A DNA stretch of 64,000 nt from Pseudomonas sp. P818 (lineage in GTDB: Bacteria; Pseudomonadota; Gammaproteobacteria; Pseudomonadales; Pseudomonadaceae): assembly GCF_000418555.1 (NCBI RefSeq), contig NZ_ATKM01000011.1, forward strand, positions 310,001-374,000. The letters run 5' to 3'. Of this stretch, positions 1 through 9,953 are shown one piece after another. The notes beneath the pieces are model-generated. The model made no database searches. It was not told the DNA's origin and saw nothing but the letters and a program-made list of their open reading frames with translations. Every line of letters starts with the position of its first letter. Position 1 is the stretch's first letter. Both the position numbers and the translations under genes were made by a program.

Positions 1-84
1 TGCGCGTCGCCCGAAGCGTACCTGCCAGAGCCGTCGGCCCTGGCGTTCGATGAGTTCTATGCAGACTTCGTGCATCGCCTCTCC

Positions 85-1071
85 TCAGGTGGAGCTGGCC
101 TTGTCTCGCGTCTTCAACAGCGACAGCAGCACACCGCCGGCCAGCAGACCCAAGGTTACGCCAAGCGAGAGCAGGGCGGGAACCTTGATCAGGTCATGCA
201 GGAAAATCTTGCCGCCGATGTACATCAGCACCAGCGCCAGGGCGTATTTCAGGTAGATGAAACGGTGCATCAGCGCGGCCAGGGCGAAGTACAACGCACG
301 CAGGCCGAGAATGGCGAAGATGTTCGAGGTGTAGACGATGAACGGATCCTGCGAAATGGCCAGCACGGCCGGCACGCTGTCCACGGCGAAGACCAGGTCG
401 GCCAGCTCGATCAGCACCAGCGCCAGTAGCAGCGGGGTAGCGTACAGCAGCGGCTTGCCGCTGACCTTGTCCTGCAGGCGTACCAGGAACTTGCCTTCGT
501 GCAGGTCGTCGGTCACGCGAATGTGCTTGCGCACGAAACGGATCACCGGATTCTGCGCCAGGTCCGGGTGGGATTCCTCGTCGTTGCTGCGCAGCATCTT
601 GATGCCGCTGAACAGCAGGAATGCACCGAAGAGGTAGAGGATCCAGTCGAACTGCTGCACCAGTGCCGTACCCAGGCCGATCATGATCGCGCGCAGCACG
701 ATCACCCCGAGAATGCCCCAGAACAGCACGCGATGCTGGTACCTACGCGGGATGTTGAAGTAGCCGAGGATCATCGCCATGACGAAGACGTTGTCCATCG
801 ACAGCGATTGCTCCACCAGGAAACCGGTGTAGTACTCCATCGCCTTGGTGCCGCCGAGCTGCCACCAGATCCAGCCGCCGAAGGCGACACCGACACTGAA
901 ATAGCCGGAATACAGCAGCAGGCTTTCGCGCATCTCGATCTCATGCTGATCGCGATGCAGCACGCCGAGGTCGAGTACCAGAAGGGTGATGATCAGTACC
1001 AGAAAGGCCAGCCAGAACCAGCCGGGGGTACCGAGGATGGGGGATGTCAAAAAGGCAAGTAGAGCGTCCAT
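85..1071 (-). CDS. TerC/Alx-family integral membrane protein
   Basis: A 328-residue polytopic inner-membrane protein of the TerC family. Relatives are linked to tellurite resistance or to metal-ion (manganese) export, but no substrate can be read from the sequence. Hydrophobic segments fill about residues 10-35, 45-70, 80-100, 115-160 and 200-320. The acidic intramembrane motifs typical of the family are present: SLSMDNVFV near residue 90 and ELADLVFAVDSVPAV near residue 225. A hydrophilic loop lies around 165-195. Length is normal. The ATG at 1071 follows a GGAGGG ribosome-binding site. It stands alone on the minus strand, downstream of the PstS-like gene and separated from it by a 160-bp gap with a small hairpin. 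I looked for a manganese riboswitch upstream and did not recognise one. Family is certain, function is inferred. Confidence 0.88.
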   Translation of the reverse strand: MDALLAFLTSPILGTPGWFWLAFLVLIITLLVLDLGVLHRDQHEIEMRESLLLYSGYFSVGVAFGGWIWWQLGGTKAMEYYTGFLVEQSLSMDNVFVMAMILGYFNIPRRYQHRVLFWGILGVIVLRAIMIGLGTALVQQFDWILYLFGAFLLFSGIKMLRSNDEESHPDLAQNPVIRFVRKHIRVTDDLHEGKFLVRLQDKVSGKPLLYATPLLLALVLIELADLVFAVDSVPAVLAISQDPFIVYTSNIFAILGLRALYFALAALMHRFIYLKYALALVLMYIGGKIFLHDLIKVPALLSLGVTLGLLAGGVLLSLLKTRDKASST

Positions 1072-1129
1072 GAGCCCTCCCTAATGTCTGCCTGAGTTGA
1101 AAGAAATCCACTCAGTGACTCCGACATCA

Positions 1130-1146
1130 CGGTGAGAAGCTCACCG
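1130..1146. repeat. Small perfect hairpin between the PstS-like gene and terC
   Basis: CGGTGAG and CTCACCG are separated by AAG, a perfect 7-bp inverted repeat. No T-tract follows on either strand, so it is a weak terminator candidate at best. It could be a leader hairpin or an operator for terC. Confidence 0.4.
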
Positions 1147-1231
1147 CCAGAGGGGCCCGGCGTCACGCGCTGCGAAGACTAGCGCTGAGTGCTCAGGCTG
1201 CCAAGCCCCGGAAGGAAATATTTTTGCGCCG

Positions 1232-2611
1232 TCAGTAAACCCAGACCTCGACGCGGCGATTGCGGATGCGGCCGTTGTTCTGGTCGTTGGCCGCCACCGG
1301 CAGCTCGCTGCCCAGGCCGGTGATCTCGCGAAACAGCACACCCTGTTTGGCCAGTTCGCGGCGCACGGCCATGGCGCGTAGTTTCGACAGCAGTTCGGCA
1401 CGCTCCGGGTCACTCTTGGCATCGCCAAAGCCAACCAGCACCACCTTGTCCTGCAGTTTGTCGTGCTGCTTGAGATAGTCCAGCAACCGTTGCAGGTCGC
1501 GTTGGGCTTTGTTGTCCAGCGTCGCGCTGCCTTCCTGGAAGCGGAAATTCACCGACAGGCGCTGCGCCTGCTGCGCCAGTTGGCGGTAATCGGCTGGCAT
1601 CTGCGCGTCTGCGGCGATCTTTATCGCCTGGACGGTCTGGGCAATGAAACCGCTGTTGTCGACGATGGCCTGGCCGCGAGGGCCATGGGCGAAGTCGATC
1701 AGCGCACGCGCCCAGGGATTAGCCAGTTGTGGGGCGTTGTAAAGATACAGGCGCCGCGCCAGCGGATAGTCCTCGGTGGCGATCAATGTGGTACTCGGTG
1801 GCATGGGGTGAGAATCGCCAGCTGCTACGGCGACGGCCTTGGCCTGGCGAATGTAGGGCAGACCGATGAAACCGATGCCATTGGGATCGCGGCTGACCGA
1901 ATCGGACAGCTGATTGCTGGATTCGAAACGTTGCGCGCCGGCCGCCAGGGTTCGTCCAGCTGGTGCCAGCACCAATTCCTTGAAAGTGTCATAGGTGCCG
2001 GAATTGTCATCGCGTGCATAGGGGCGCACCTTGCCGGGCTTACCGCCCACTGCGGCCCAGTCGTCGATCTCGCCGGAGAACAGTTGCGCGATCTGTCCCA
2101 CGCTCAGCGCAGCGACAGGGTTGGACGGGTGGACGATGATCGCCAGGCCGTCGATGGCGATGACCTGTTCACTCTGCGGGCTGCGCAGGTCGCCCAGCGA
2201 TGCCAGGCTGGCGGCTTCACTGTCCTTGATCGGCCGCGACGAGGCGGCCAGGTCGGCACTGCCGTCCTTGAGCGAGGTGAACCCGGTACCGGAGCCATGA
2301 GCAGCCACTTCGACTACCACCAGGCGGCCATCGGCCTGGCGCGCGAGTATGCGCTGCTCGTTCTCGCGGGCGCCGGCTTCGCTGTGAATGTCCTGCAGGC
2401 CTTGCGCCTCGAACAGCCCCTTCACTAGCTCGGGGGCCAGCTTGGCACCGATAGTGTTGGAGCCTTGAATGCGCAGTACCGGCTGACTGCCTTCGGAGGC
2501 AGGCAGTGCGGCGAAGATCGAGAGAGGCAGGGCGTAGCAGATGAAACCGATCAGCAACAGAGACAGGGTACGACCCCAGAGGTCGCGGTCGGCGGGCAGG
2601 GCGCGCGGCAT
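1232..2611 (-). CDS. PstS-like phosphate-binding protein fused to an OmpA domain
   Basis: A 459-residue envelope protein. A signal or anchor segment lies at about 13-36. A type 2 periplasmic-binding-protein domain of the PstS kind spans about 45-320 and includes RIQGSNTIG, SGTGF and the ligand-contact style stretch ARDDNSGTYDTF. An OmpA-like peptidoglycan-binding domain spans about 345-459 and ends in GRIRNRRVEVWVY, the conserved OmpA_C tail. The expected role is capture of phosphate, or a similar anion, by a protein tethered to the cell wall. No pstCAB genes are adjacent, so it is not the ABC transporter's own cassette. A Pho-box-like site lies 46-74 bp upstream. The start ATG at 2611 is the first in frame with a plausible signal. 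Family is clear; the ligand is inferred. Confidence 0.85.
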   Translation of the reverse strand: MPRALPADRDLWGRTLSLLLIGFICYALPLSIFAALPASEGSQPVLRIQGSNTIGAKLAPELVKGLFEAQGLQDIHSEAGARENEQRILARQADGRLVVVEVAAHGSGTGFTSLKDGSADLAASSRPIKDSEAASLASLGDLRSPQSEQVIAIDGLAIIVHPSNPVAALSVGQIAQLFSGEIDDWAAVGGKPGKVRPYARDDNSGTYDTFKELVLAPAGRTLAAGAQRFESSNQLSDSVSRDPNGIGFIGLPYIRQAKAVAVAAGDSHPMPPSTTLIATEDYPLARRLYLYNAPQLANPWARALIDFAHGPRGQAIVDNSGFIAQTVQAIKIAADAQMPADYRQLAQQAQRLSVNFRFQEGSATLDNKAQRDLQRLLDYLKQHDKLQDKVVLVGFGDAKSDPERAELLSKLRAMAVRRELAKQGVLFREITGLGSELPVAANDQNNGRIRNRRVEVWVY

Positions 2612-2656
2612 GCGGCAGGCACCTTCTAGTGGGTGGGAGAACGTGCCGCGCAGATT

Positions 2657-2685
2657 AAGTCAGTCAGGTTGCAGTCTTGTGACGG
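2657..2685 (-). promoter_or_regulatory. Pho-box-like direct repeats upstream of the PstS/OmpA gene
   Basis: On the minus strand three 7-mers repeat with an 11-bp period: CCGTCAC, then CTGCAAC, then CTGACTT, each separated by 4 bp. PhoB boxes are direct repeats close to CTGTCAT or CTGTAAC with this spacing. The first two units match 5-6 of 7 positions and the third is weak. The site is 46-74 bp upstream of the start codon, where a PhoB-activated promoter would need it. Confidence 0.5.
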
Positions 2686-2712
2686 GGCGCGTCGTCCGCA
2701 CGCGCCCGTGTT

Positions 2713-3525
2713 TCAGTTCAGCTCGAGCCAGATCGGTGCATGGTCTGAAGGTTTTTCCATGCCGCGCAGCTCGTAGTCGATGCCAGCGTCCTTGAAACGT
2801 GCCTTGAGCGGCTGGCTGGCGAGAATCACGTCGATGCGCAGGCCGCGCTTGGGCTCGTCTTCGAAGCCCCGGCTGCGGTAATCGAACCAGCTGAAACGGT
2901 CATTCACTTCGGGGTTCAGGTGACGGAAGCTGTCCACCAGGCCCCAGTTCTTCAGGGTCGCCAGCCATTCACGCTCTTCCGGCAGGAAGCTGCACTTGCC
3001 GGTTTTCAGCCAGCGCAGACGGTTGGGCTCGCCGATGCCGATGTCGCAGTCTTGCGGGCTGATGTTGATATCGCCCATCACCACCAGCGCCTGCTGTGGG
3101 TCGAAACGCTCCACCAGCAGCTGCTGCAGATCGGCATAGAAGCGCTGCTTGGCCGGGAATTTCACCGGATGGTCGCGGCTCTCACCTTGAGGAAAGTAGC
3201 CGTTCATCACGGTGAAGGGGTTGCCATTGGCATCGGCGAAGGTGCCGTAAATGAAGCGTCGCTGAGACTCTTCGCCATCACCGGGGAAGCCCTTGTGCAG
3301 GCTCAGCGGCGCCTGGCGCGAGAGCAGGGCGACACCATAGTGGCCTTTCTGTCCGTGGTAATGCACGTGATAGCCAAGCTGACGAATCTCCTCCTCCGGG
3401 AACTGGTCGTCGGCCACTTTGGTTTCCTGCAGGCCGATCACGTCCGGCTGGTGCTTCTCGATCAGCGCCTGCAATTGATGAGGGCGCGCACGCAGGCCAT
3501 TGATATTGAAGGAGACGATTTTCAT
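2713..3525 (-). CDS. xthA: Exodeoxyribonuclease III
   Basis: A 270-residue endonuclease/exonuclease/phosphatase-fold enzyme that cleaves DNA at abasic sites and has 3' exonuclease and phosphatase activity in base-excision repair. Visible family motifs are FNINGLRA at the N-terminus, LQETK with the metal-binding Glu34, GDINISPQD with the catalytic Asp and Asn, and SDHAPIW with the catalytic His near the C-terminus. Length matches E. coli XthA (268). The reading frame is open upstream to 3693, but the ATG at 3525 is chosen because [10 protein letters not shown] is the family's canonical beginning. It diverges from the GNAT gene at 3662. A GC-rich hairpin without a T-run follows the stop at about 2685-2705. 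Confidence 0.95.
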   Translation of the reverse strand: MKIVSFNINGLRARPHQLQALIEKHQPDVIGLQETKVADDQFPEEEIRQLGYHVHYHGQKGHYGVALLSRQAPLSLHKGFPGDGEESQRRFIYGTFADANGNPFTVMNGYFPQGESRDHPVKFPAKQRFYADLQQLLVERFDPQQALVVMGDINISPQDCDIGIGEPNRLRWLKTGKCSFLPEEREWLATLKNWGLVDSFRHLNPEVNDRFSWFDYRSRGFEDEPKRGLRIDVILASQPLKARFKDAGIDYELRGMEKPSDHAPIWLELN

Positions 3526-3661
3526 GGGCAGCGAGTCCTGGGCAAAAGGCGATGCTAGCCGATCCTCGGCGCTCGCGGCCAGCGCCTGGCAGGGGGCGTG
3601 CGGCGGTGCTAAGTTGGCTATACCGCATCTGACCCACCACCTATAACAACAGAGGTCCACC

Positions 3662-4306
3662 ATGCCCCATAACGCCCCCGCAGAAGTGCGCATGCTCGAT
3701 GGTGGTTACGCCCGTGAGGTTCGTTCGCTGCTCTACCATGCCTATCGCCATGAGCCGACCTTCGCCTATCTGTTCGAGGCCGACCGTCCTGGTTTCGACC
3801 AGCGGGTGCGCGCCACGATTCGCGAGCTGGTGCAGCAGCATTTCGCCGAGGACTTGCCGGCCATCGGTCTGCTGATCGACGACCGTCTGATCGGCGCGGC
3901 ACTGATCGCACCACCGCAACGGCGTCTGGACATCACCGAGAGCTGGGGCTGGCGTCTGCGCATGCTGCTGAGCACCGGCTTTGGCTGCACCAAACGTTAT
4001 CTGGAATACCACGATGCGGTGCTGGCCAGCTTGCCACCTGGTCCCTACCACGTGCTGCCGTTGCTGGGTATCCACCCCGAGTTTCAGGGCCAGCATCGCG
4101 GCGAGCAACTGCTCGAGGCGCTGCACGACTGGTGCGCGCAGGACAGCGGTTCGCAAGGTGTGGTGCTGGACACCGGCAACGCCCGTTACCTGGAGTTCTA
4201 CCGGCGTCAGGGCTATGAAGAGGTCGGCGAGCTGGCCATCGGTCCTGTGGTCGAGCACGTATTCTTCCATCCCAACCCGCAGCCGGTGGTGCGGGCCAGC
4301 GCCTGA
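3662..4306 (+). CDS. GNAT-family N-acetyltransferase
   Basis: A 214-residue protein with the GNAT fold. The acetyl-CoA-binding motif A is seen as [20 protein letters not shown] near residues 130-155, a variant of Q/R-x-x-G-x-G/A. The closing motif is [15 protein letters not shown] near 185-200. The N-terminal half holds an arginine-rich helix ([11 protein letters not shown]). Substrate cannot be deduced; the family acetylates small molecules or protein N-termini. It is divergent from xthA and lies 68 bp upstream of tamA in the same direction, so it may share a promoter with tamA, but nothing in its sequence links it to outer-membrane assembly. Confidence 0.82.
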   Translation: MPHNAPAEVRMLDGGYAREVRSLLYHAYRHEPTFAYLFEADRPGFDQRVRATIRELVQQHFAEDLPAIGLLIDDRLIGAALIAPPQRRLDITESWGWRLRMLLSTGFGCTKRYLEYHDAVLASLPPGPYHVLPLLGIHPEFQGQHRGEQLLEALHDWCAQDSGSQGVVLDTGNARYLEFYRRQGYEEVGELAIGPVVEHVFFHPNPQPVVRASA

Positions 4307-4374
4307 ACTCCGGCTGTCTGGCGCGAGCGCAACGCTTCTGGCATGGGCTCTGCTCCGTGATAGCATCCCTCGCC

Positions 4375-6102
4375 ATGAGCGTATATGGACATTTTCAGCG
4401 CAGCCTGGCGCTGCTGCTGATCAGTACGGGCGTCTTCGCCGCGGGCGAGCTGGACGTACGGATCACCCCAAACAATTCGGCCCTCAAGGCCAATATCGAA
4501 GGTTATGTCGGCAGCCTCGACGGTCGCGACGCGCAGTCGTTGCGCCGCCTGCGGCGGATTGCCGAGAGCGAGGCCGACAAGGCGGCCCAGGCCCTGGGTT
4601 ATTACCAGGCGCGCATTCGCAGCCGTATAGAAGAGGGGGAAACACCGCGCCTGGTGCTCGAGGTCGAGCCCGGCGAGCGCGTTCGCCTGCGCAATGTCGA
4701 CATTCGCATCGAAGGGCCGGCCAGCGAGCTGCAGGCTTTTCGCATCCCCAATGCCAGCCGTCTGCAGCCGGGTTCGGTGCTCAATCACGGGCGCTACGAG
4801 GATGCCAAGCGGCTGATTCAGAATCAGGCCTCGCGCTACGGCTTTTTCGATGGCCGATTCACCCGTCAGAGTCTGCAGGTCGACCCGGCCGCCGGTGTGG
4901 CCGACATCGAACTGGTATTCGCCAGTGGACCGCGCTACAGCCTGGGCGATCTGACCTTCAGTGGCGACTTCCCCTTCGATGATGACCTGCTGCGGCGCAT
5001 GGTGCCGTTCGAGCCGGACACCCCCTACGACTCCGAACTGATCGCCGAGCTGTACCAGGCATTGCAGTCCAGCGGCTATTTCGAGTCGGTAAGGGTCGAT
5101 GCCATCCCGACTCAGGCCGATCGGCTGCGTATTCCGGTTGCGGTGGCGCTGCAGGTGCGCGAGCCTCGCACCATGGGCCTGGGGCTGGGCTTTTCCACCG
5201 ACGTCGGGCCGCGCCTGCGCGCCAACTGGACGCGTCACTGGCGCAACCCGCAGGGGCATAGCTACGGGGTGGAAACCGAGCTGTCGGCACCGCGACAGAA
5301 TATCGGTCTGTGGTACGACATTCCTGGCGATCCGCCGCTGACCGACAAGCTGCGTCTGGCCGGCGGCTATCAGTACGAGGAGCTGGCCAGCAAGGACAGC
5401 CTCAGCCGTCTGCTCACCCTCGGTCCGGAATGGCACAGCCAGCGCCCAGGTGGTTGGCAGCGCGTGCTGTCGGTGAAATGGCAACGCGAAGAATATCGTC
5501 TGGGCGACGATTCCGGTTTGAGCACCTTGCTCATGCCGGGCGTCAGTTACTCGCTGCTGCGCAGTGACAATCGCCTCGATCCGAATCAGGGCTATCGTGT
5601 GCAGTTCGATCTGCGCGGCGCCGTCGACGGCCTGTTGTCCGATGCCAACGTGTTGCACGGCAATGTCATGCTCAAAGGGCTGACCACCGTATTCGACAAT
5701 CACCGCCTGCTCGGCCGCGTGCAGTTCGGCGGTACCGAAACCAACGGCTTCTCTGCCGTACCGCCGTCGCTGCGTTTCTTCGCCGGTGGCGACCAGAGCG
5801 TGCGCGGCTATGACTACCAGAGCCTGTCGCCGGAGAACAATCGCGGCGACAAGATCGGCGGGCGCTACCTGTTCACCGCCAGCGCCGAGTACCAATACAG
5901 CCTCACCGACAAGTGGCGCCTGGCGACCTTCATCGATCAGGGCAATTCGTTCAACTCGCTGGAGTTTCCCACCCTCAAGACCGGCGTTGGTTTCGGCGTG
6001 CGCTGGGTTTCGCCGGTCGGCCCGCTGCGTCTGGATCTGGCCCATGCGCTGGATGACGACGGCGGTGTGCGCCTGCACTTCTCCATGGGGCCTGAACTAT
6101 GA
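4375..6102 (+). CDS. tamA: TamA, outer-membrane translocation and assembly module
   Basis: A 575-residue BamA/Omp85-superfamily protein. With TamB it forms the TAM complex, which assists insertion of some outer-membrane proteins and has a role in lipid transport. A signal peptide covers about residues 1-22, ending before AAGELDVRI. Three POTRA repeats follow at about 25-265, and a C-terminal beta-barrel at about 270-575. The barrel carries the conserved VRGYDYQSLSP element near residue 475 and ends in a typical membrane-facing strand. ATG at 4375 is preferred over an in-frame GTG at 4357 because it gives a normal signal peptide. The stop overlaps the tamB start by 4 bp, which indicates translational coupling. 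Confidence 0.93.
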   Translation: MSVYGHFQRSLALLLISTGVFAAGELDVRITPNNSALKANIEGYVGSLDGRDAQSLRRLRRIAESEADKAAQALGYYQARIRSRIEEGETPRLVLEVEPGERVRLRNVDIRIEGPASELQAFRIPNASRLQPGSVLNHGRYEDAKRLIQNQASRYGFFDGRFTRQSLQVDPAAGVADIELVFASGPRYSLGDLTFSGDFPFDDDLLRRMVPFEPDTPYDSELIAELYQALQSSGYFESVRVDAIPTQADRLRIPVAVALQVREPRTMGLGLGFSTDVGPRLRANWTRHWRNPQGHSYGVETELSAPRQNIGLWYDIPGDPPLTDKLRLAGGYQYEELASKDSLSRLLTLGPEWHSQRPGGWQRVLSVKWQREEYRLGDDSGLSTLLMPGVSYSLLRSDNRLDPNQGYRVQFDLRGAVDGLLSDANVLHGNVMLKGLTTVFDNHRLLGRVQFGGTETNGFSAVPPSLRFFAGGDQSVRGYDYQSLSPENNRGDKIGGRYLFTASAEYQYSLTDKWRLATFIDQGNSFNSLEFPTLKTGVGFGVRWVSPVGPLRLDLAHALDDDGGVRLHFSMGPEL

Positions 6103-9100
6103 CCCGGCGCCTGCTGAAACGGCTGGCCGCCGCTGTGCTTGGTCTGCTGCTGCTGTTTGGCGCCGCGCTGTGGGGCATGCTCGGCACCCAGGCGGGTAGC
6201 CGCTGGCTGCTGGCGCAGGTCCCGGGCCTGCAGGTCGACAATTTCCGGGGGCGCCTGGGCAGTGCCTGGCAGGCCGATGCGCTGCTCTGGCAGCAGGGCG
6301 AGACGCGCGTGGAGCTGCAGCAGCTGGACCTGGCCTGGTCGCCGTCCTGCCTGTTGCGCCTCACGCTGTGCATCGACCGCCTGCATCTGCAACAGACGGC
6401 GCTCGACCTGCCGCCAAGCACCGAGCCGAGTAGCGAACCGCTCAGCTTGCCGAGCCTGAATCTGCCGCTGCGTTTGCAACTGGGCGATATCCGCCTGGGT
6501 GAGCTGCGCCTGGATGGCGAGGGGCAGTTGAGCGACCTGGAACTGATCGCCAGCTGGAACGAACAGGGTGTCGACTTGCAGCGCCTGGCCCTGCAGCGTG
6601 ATGACCTGCGCCTGGACCTCAGAGGCAGCCTGACCCCCCAGGGCGACTGGCCGCTGGCCTTGAGTGGGCGCCTGCAGTTGCCGGAGGTCGATGGCCAACC
6701 CTGGCAGGTGGCGCTGCAGATTGGTGGCGAGCTGCAGCGCAGCCTGCAGCTCGAGGCCGACAGCCGCGGTTATCTCGAGGCGCACCTGCAGGGCAGCGTG
6801 CAGGCTCTGGCCGAACATCTGCCGGCTGAAGTGCGCCTGACCAGTCGCGAGTTCCAGGCCAGCAGCGACTTGCCGGCTACCCTGCGCCTGCAGGACGTGC
6901 AGCTGCAGGCCAAAGGCGATCTGGCGGCCGGCTATCGTCTCGATGGCACGGCCAGCCTGCCTGCCGAGCAGGCGCCGATGCCGCTGCAGCTCAGTGGTCG
7001 GGTCGACGCCGCTGGTGCGGATATCGAACTGCTGCGTATTCAGGCCGAAGCGCAGCACGTACAGGTCGAGGGCAAGCTGGCCTGGAGCGAAGCGTTCAGC
7101 GTCGATGCCAAGCTGGACTGGCTGGATTTTCCCTGGCAGCGCCTTTATCCCATGGACGCGCCGCCGCCGGTGGCCTTGCGCACCTTGCAGGCCGAGGTCA
7201 GTTATAGCGAAGGCAGCTACCTGGGTAACTTCGCTGCGCAGTTGCAGGGACCTGCGGGTAACTTCAGCCTGAGCAGCCCGGTCAGTGGTGATCTAGGCCA
7301 GGTCAGTCTGCCGCAACTGCAGCTGGTGGCTGGGCAGGGTCGCGCCGAAGGCGTGCTGAAGCTGGGTTTTGCCGAGGGCCTCGAGTGGCAGGCCATGCTG
7401 CAGCTCAGCGCGCTCGACCCCGGTTACTGGTTGGCGGAAATGCCGGGAAATCTGGCCGGTCCGCTGAACACCTCCGGCAGCTTCAACGCCGGTGCGTTGC
7501 AGGCGCAAGCCGATATCGATCTCAATGGCCGCCTGCGCGGCCAGCCGGCGCAATTGCAGGTGCAGGGCGCAGGTAGTGGAGAACAGTGGCAGCTGCAGCG
7601 ACTGCTGGTACGCCTGGGCGACAACCGGGTCAGCGGTCAGGGCGCGCTGGATCAACGCTTGCGCGGTCAGCTGGAACTGGCGCTGCCGCGCCTGGGACAG
7701 CTCTGGCCCGGCCTGCATGGGCAGATGCAGGGGCAGCTTTCCCTGGCCGGTACCCTGCAGGCGCCGCAAGGCCAGCTGGCGCTCAGTGGTGAGCGCCTGG
7801 CTTACGGTGACCCCAGTCTGCGTCGTCTGCAGTTGCAGGCAACGCTGGATGCTCGCCAGCAGGCGCTGATCGACCTGAACCTGCGTGGCATCCGTATCGG
7901 CGATACCTACCTCGGGCGCCTGCAGGCCCAGGGGCGTGGCGACCAGCGTCGCCAGGCACTTGATATCGATCTGCAAGGCCCGCTGCTGCAAATGACGCTG
8001 GCGCTGGACGGCAACCTGAGCGAGCAGGGAGACTGGCGCGGGCGCATCGCCAGTGGCCGGGTGCAGAGTGGCGGGCAGCAATGGCAGCTGCAGCAGGCCG
8101 CGAGCCTGGAGCGACTGGCCAGCGGCCGGCTCAACCTGGGCGCGCATTGCTGGCAGTCCGGCGATGCCAGCCTGTGTGGCGGGCAGCAGCGGCTGATGCC
8201 GCAGCCCAGCCTGGACTGGCGTCTGGAGAACTTCCCGCTGGCGAGCCTGCAGCCCTGGTTGCCCGAGGATTTCGCCTGGCAGGGACACCTGGATGGCCAG
8301 CTCAAGATCGAACTGCCCGACAGCGGACCCAACGGCCAGGTCACGCTGGACGCAGGCGGCGGCAACCTGCGCATTCGTCAGCCGGATGAAGAGCAGTGGC
8401 TGGATTTTCCCTACGACAGCCTGCGCCTGAACAGCACGCTGCGCCCGCAACGGGTGGACAGCGAGCTGCGCTTCGTCAGTGCTCGCCTGGGTGAGCTGGT
8501 GTTGCAAGCGCAGATCGACCCGCGCCCGGCGAATAAACCGCTCAACGGTGAGTTTCGCCTGAGCGGCTTCGATCTAGCCGTGCTACGGCCCTTTGTGCCG
8601 ATGGCGGAAAAGCTCGAGGGCCAGCTGCAGGGCAGCGGCACCCTCTCTGGCCACCTGCTGGCGCCACAGATCAATGGCCAGCTGCGCCTGGACGGTGGCG
8701 AACTGTCCGGCAGCGAACTACCGCTGAGCCTGGAAGGCTTGCAGCTGCAGGCTTTGATCGCGGGCGAGCAGGTGCAGCTTGCCGGCAACTGGCGCAGCGG
8801 TGAGCAGGGACGAGGCAATCTGCGAGGCGAACTCAACTGGGCCGAAGGCCTGAGCGGCGACCTGGCGTTGCAGGGCCAGCGTTTACCGGTGAAGGTCGAG
8901 CCTTACGCCGAACTGGAGGTCGAGCCCGATCTGCAATTGCAATTGCGCGCCCAGCGCCTGTCGGTCAGCGGCAAGGTCGGTGTGCCGCGCGGGCTGATCA
9001 GCGTGCGAGAGTTGCCGCCGTCGACGGTGAAGGTGTCCGGCGATGCGCGGGTGGTCGGACGTGAAGTGCCCGAGGCCGAGCAGGGTCTGGGTATCGCCAT

Positions 9101-9779
9101 GGATGTCGATGTCGAGGTCGGACAGGACAAGCTGGCCTTCAGCGGCTTCGGTCTGACAGCCGACCTGCGCGGGCGCGTGCATATCGGCGATAACCTCGAT
9201 ACCCGTGGCGAGCTGGATCTGGCCAATGGTCGCTATCGCGCCTACGGTCAGCGCCTGACCATTCGCCGGGCGCGCCTGTTGTTCACCGGTCCCATCGACC
9301 AGCCATTTCTCGATGTGGAGGCCATTCGCCGAGTCGACAGCGTAGTGGCGGGCATTCGCCTCTCCGGCAACGCCGAGCAGCCCACCACCACGGTGTTCGC
9401 CGAACCGGCCATGAGCCAGGAGCAGGCGCTGTCCTACCTGGTATTGGGCCGGCCGTTGGGGCAGAGCACGGGTGACAACAACATGCTCGGCCAGGCTGCA
9501 CTGGCGCTCGGTCTGGCCGGCAGCAGTTCGCTGACCACCGGCCTGGCCAACAGCCTGGGCATTCAGGATTTCCAGCTCGACACCGAAGGTAGTGGCGTGA
9601 CTACCAGTGTGGTGGCCAGCGGCAATATCACCGAGCGCCTCAGCCTGCGTTATGGCGTGGGCGTGTTCGAGCCAGCCAACACCATCGCCCTGCGTTACCA
9701 ACTGAGCCGCCGCCTGTATCTGGAGGCGGCCAGCGGGCTGGCCAGTTCGCTGGATCTGTTCTATCGACGGGACTTCTGA
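6099..9779 (+). CDS. tamB: TamB, inner-membrane partner of TamA
   Basis: A 1226-residue AsmA-like/TamB protein. A single N-terminal signal anchor lies at about residues 8-30. A very long periplasmic body of repeating beta-strands, rich in Gln and Leu, forms the hydrophobic groove that spans the periplasm in this family. The C-terminal DUF490/TamB domain, about 880-1226, contacts TamA and includes ARLLFTGPIDQP and LSYLVLGRPLGQS. It overlaps tamA by 4 bp (ATGA), the usual gene pair. Length is typical for Pseudomonas. The CTG-CAG-rich codons produce many spurious frames on both strands. Confidence 0.94.
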   Translation: MTRRLLKRLAAAVLGLLLLFGAALWGMLGTQAGSRWLLAQVPGLQVDNFRGRLGSAWQADALLWQQGETRVELQQLDLAWSPSCLLRLTLCIDRLHLQQTALDLPPSTEPSSEPLSLPSLNLPLRLQLGDIRLGELRLDGEGQLSDLELIASWNEQGVDLQRLALQRDDLRLDLRGSLTPQGDWPLALSGRLQLPEVDGQPWQVALQIGGELQRSLQLEADSRGYLEAHLQGSVQALAEHLPAEVRLTSREFQASSDLPATLRLQDVQLQAKGDLAAGYRLDGTASLPAEQAPMPLQLSGRVDAAGADIELLRIQAEAQHVQVEGKLAWSEAFSVDAKLDWLDFPWQRLYPMDAPPPVALRTLQAEVSYSEGSYLGNFAAQLQGPAGNFSLSSPVSGDLGQVSLPQLQLVAGQGRAEGVLKLGFAEGLEWQAMLQLSALDPGYWLAEMPGNLAGPLNTSGSFNAGALQAQADIDLNGRLRGQPAQLQVQGAGSGEQWQLQRLLVRLGDNRVSGQGALDQRLRGQLELALPRLGQLWPGLHGQMQGQLSLAGTLQAPQGQLALSGERLAYGDPSLRRLQLQATLDARQQALIDLNLRGIRIGDTYLGRLQAQGRGDQRRQALDIDLQGPLLQMTLALDGNLSEQGDWRGRIASGRVQSGGQQWQLQQAASLERLASGRLNLGAHCWQSGDASLCGGQQRLMPQPSLDWRLENFPLASLQPWLPEDFAWQGHLDGQLKIELPDSGPNGQVTLDAGGGNLRIRQPDEEQWLDFPYDSLRLNSTLRPQRVDSELRFVSARLGELVLQAQIDPRPANKPLNGEFRLSGFDLAVLRPFVPMAEKLEGQLQGSGTLSGHLLAPQINGQLRLDGGELSGSELPLSLEGLQLQALIAGEQVQLAGNWRSGEQGRGNLRGELNWAEGLSGDLALQGQRLPVKVEPYAELEVEPDLQLQLRAQRLSVSGKVGVPRGLISVRELPPSTVKVSGDARVVGREVPEAEQGLGIAMDVDVEVGQDKLAFSGFGLTADLRGRVHIGDNLDTRGELDLANGRYRAYGQRLTIRRARLLFTGPIDQPFLDVEAIRRVDSVVAGIRLSGNAEQPTTTVFAEPAMSQEQALSYLVLGRPLGQSTGDNNMLGQAALALGLAGSSSLTTGLANSLGIQDFQLDTEGSGVTTSVVASGNITERLSLRYGVGVFEPANTIALRYQLSRRLYLEAASGLASSLDLFYRRDF

Positions 9780-9953
9780 TGCTGGCGCGATCTTTTGCTA
9801 AATCCCTACTCGGCCTCGGGTGTATCGACACCGCTTCTGCGCTAGTCTGGACGGATGGTCGGGCCGTGACCTGCCATTCGATGGGGCATTCGCCGCGGCG
9901 AGCCCATGTCACACATTTTTGCCCTTCAACTCCTGAACGATAAGGAAACTCCC

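Noticed and set aside
1072..1231. Possible yybP-ykoY manganese riboswitch before the TerC gene
   Set aside because: TerC genes often have this element, but I could not find its conserved GGGGAGUAG core or paired loop motifs on the minus strand here.
4213..6078. 621-residue minus-strand ORF antisense to tamA
   Set aside because: It has no recognisable domain or start signal and is entirely opposite tamA with its conserved barrel motifs.
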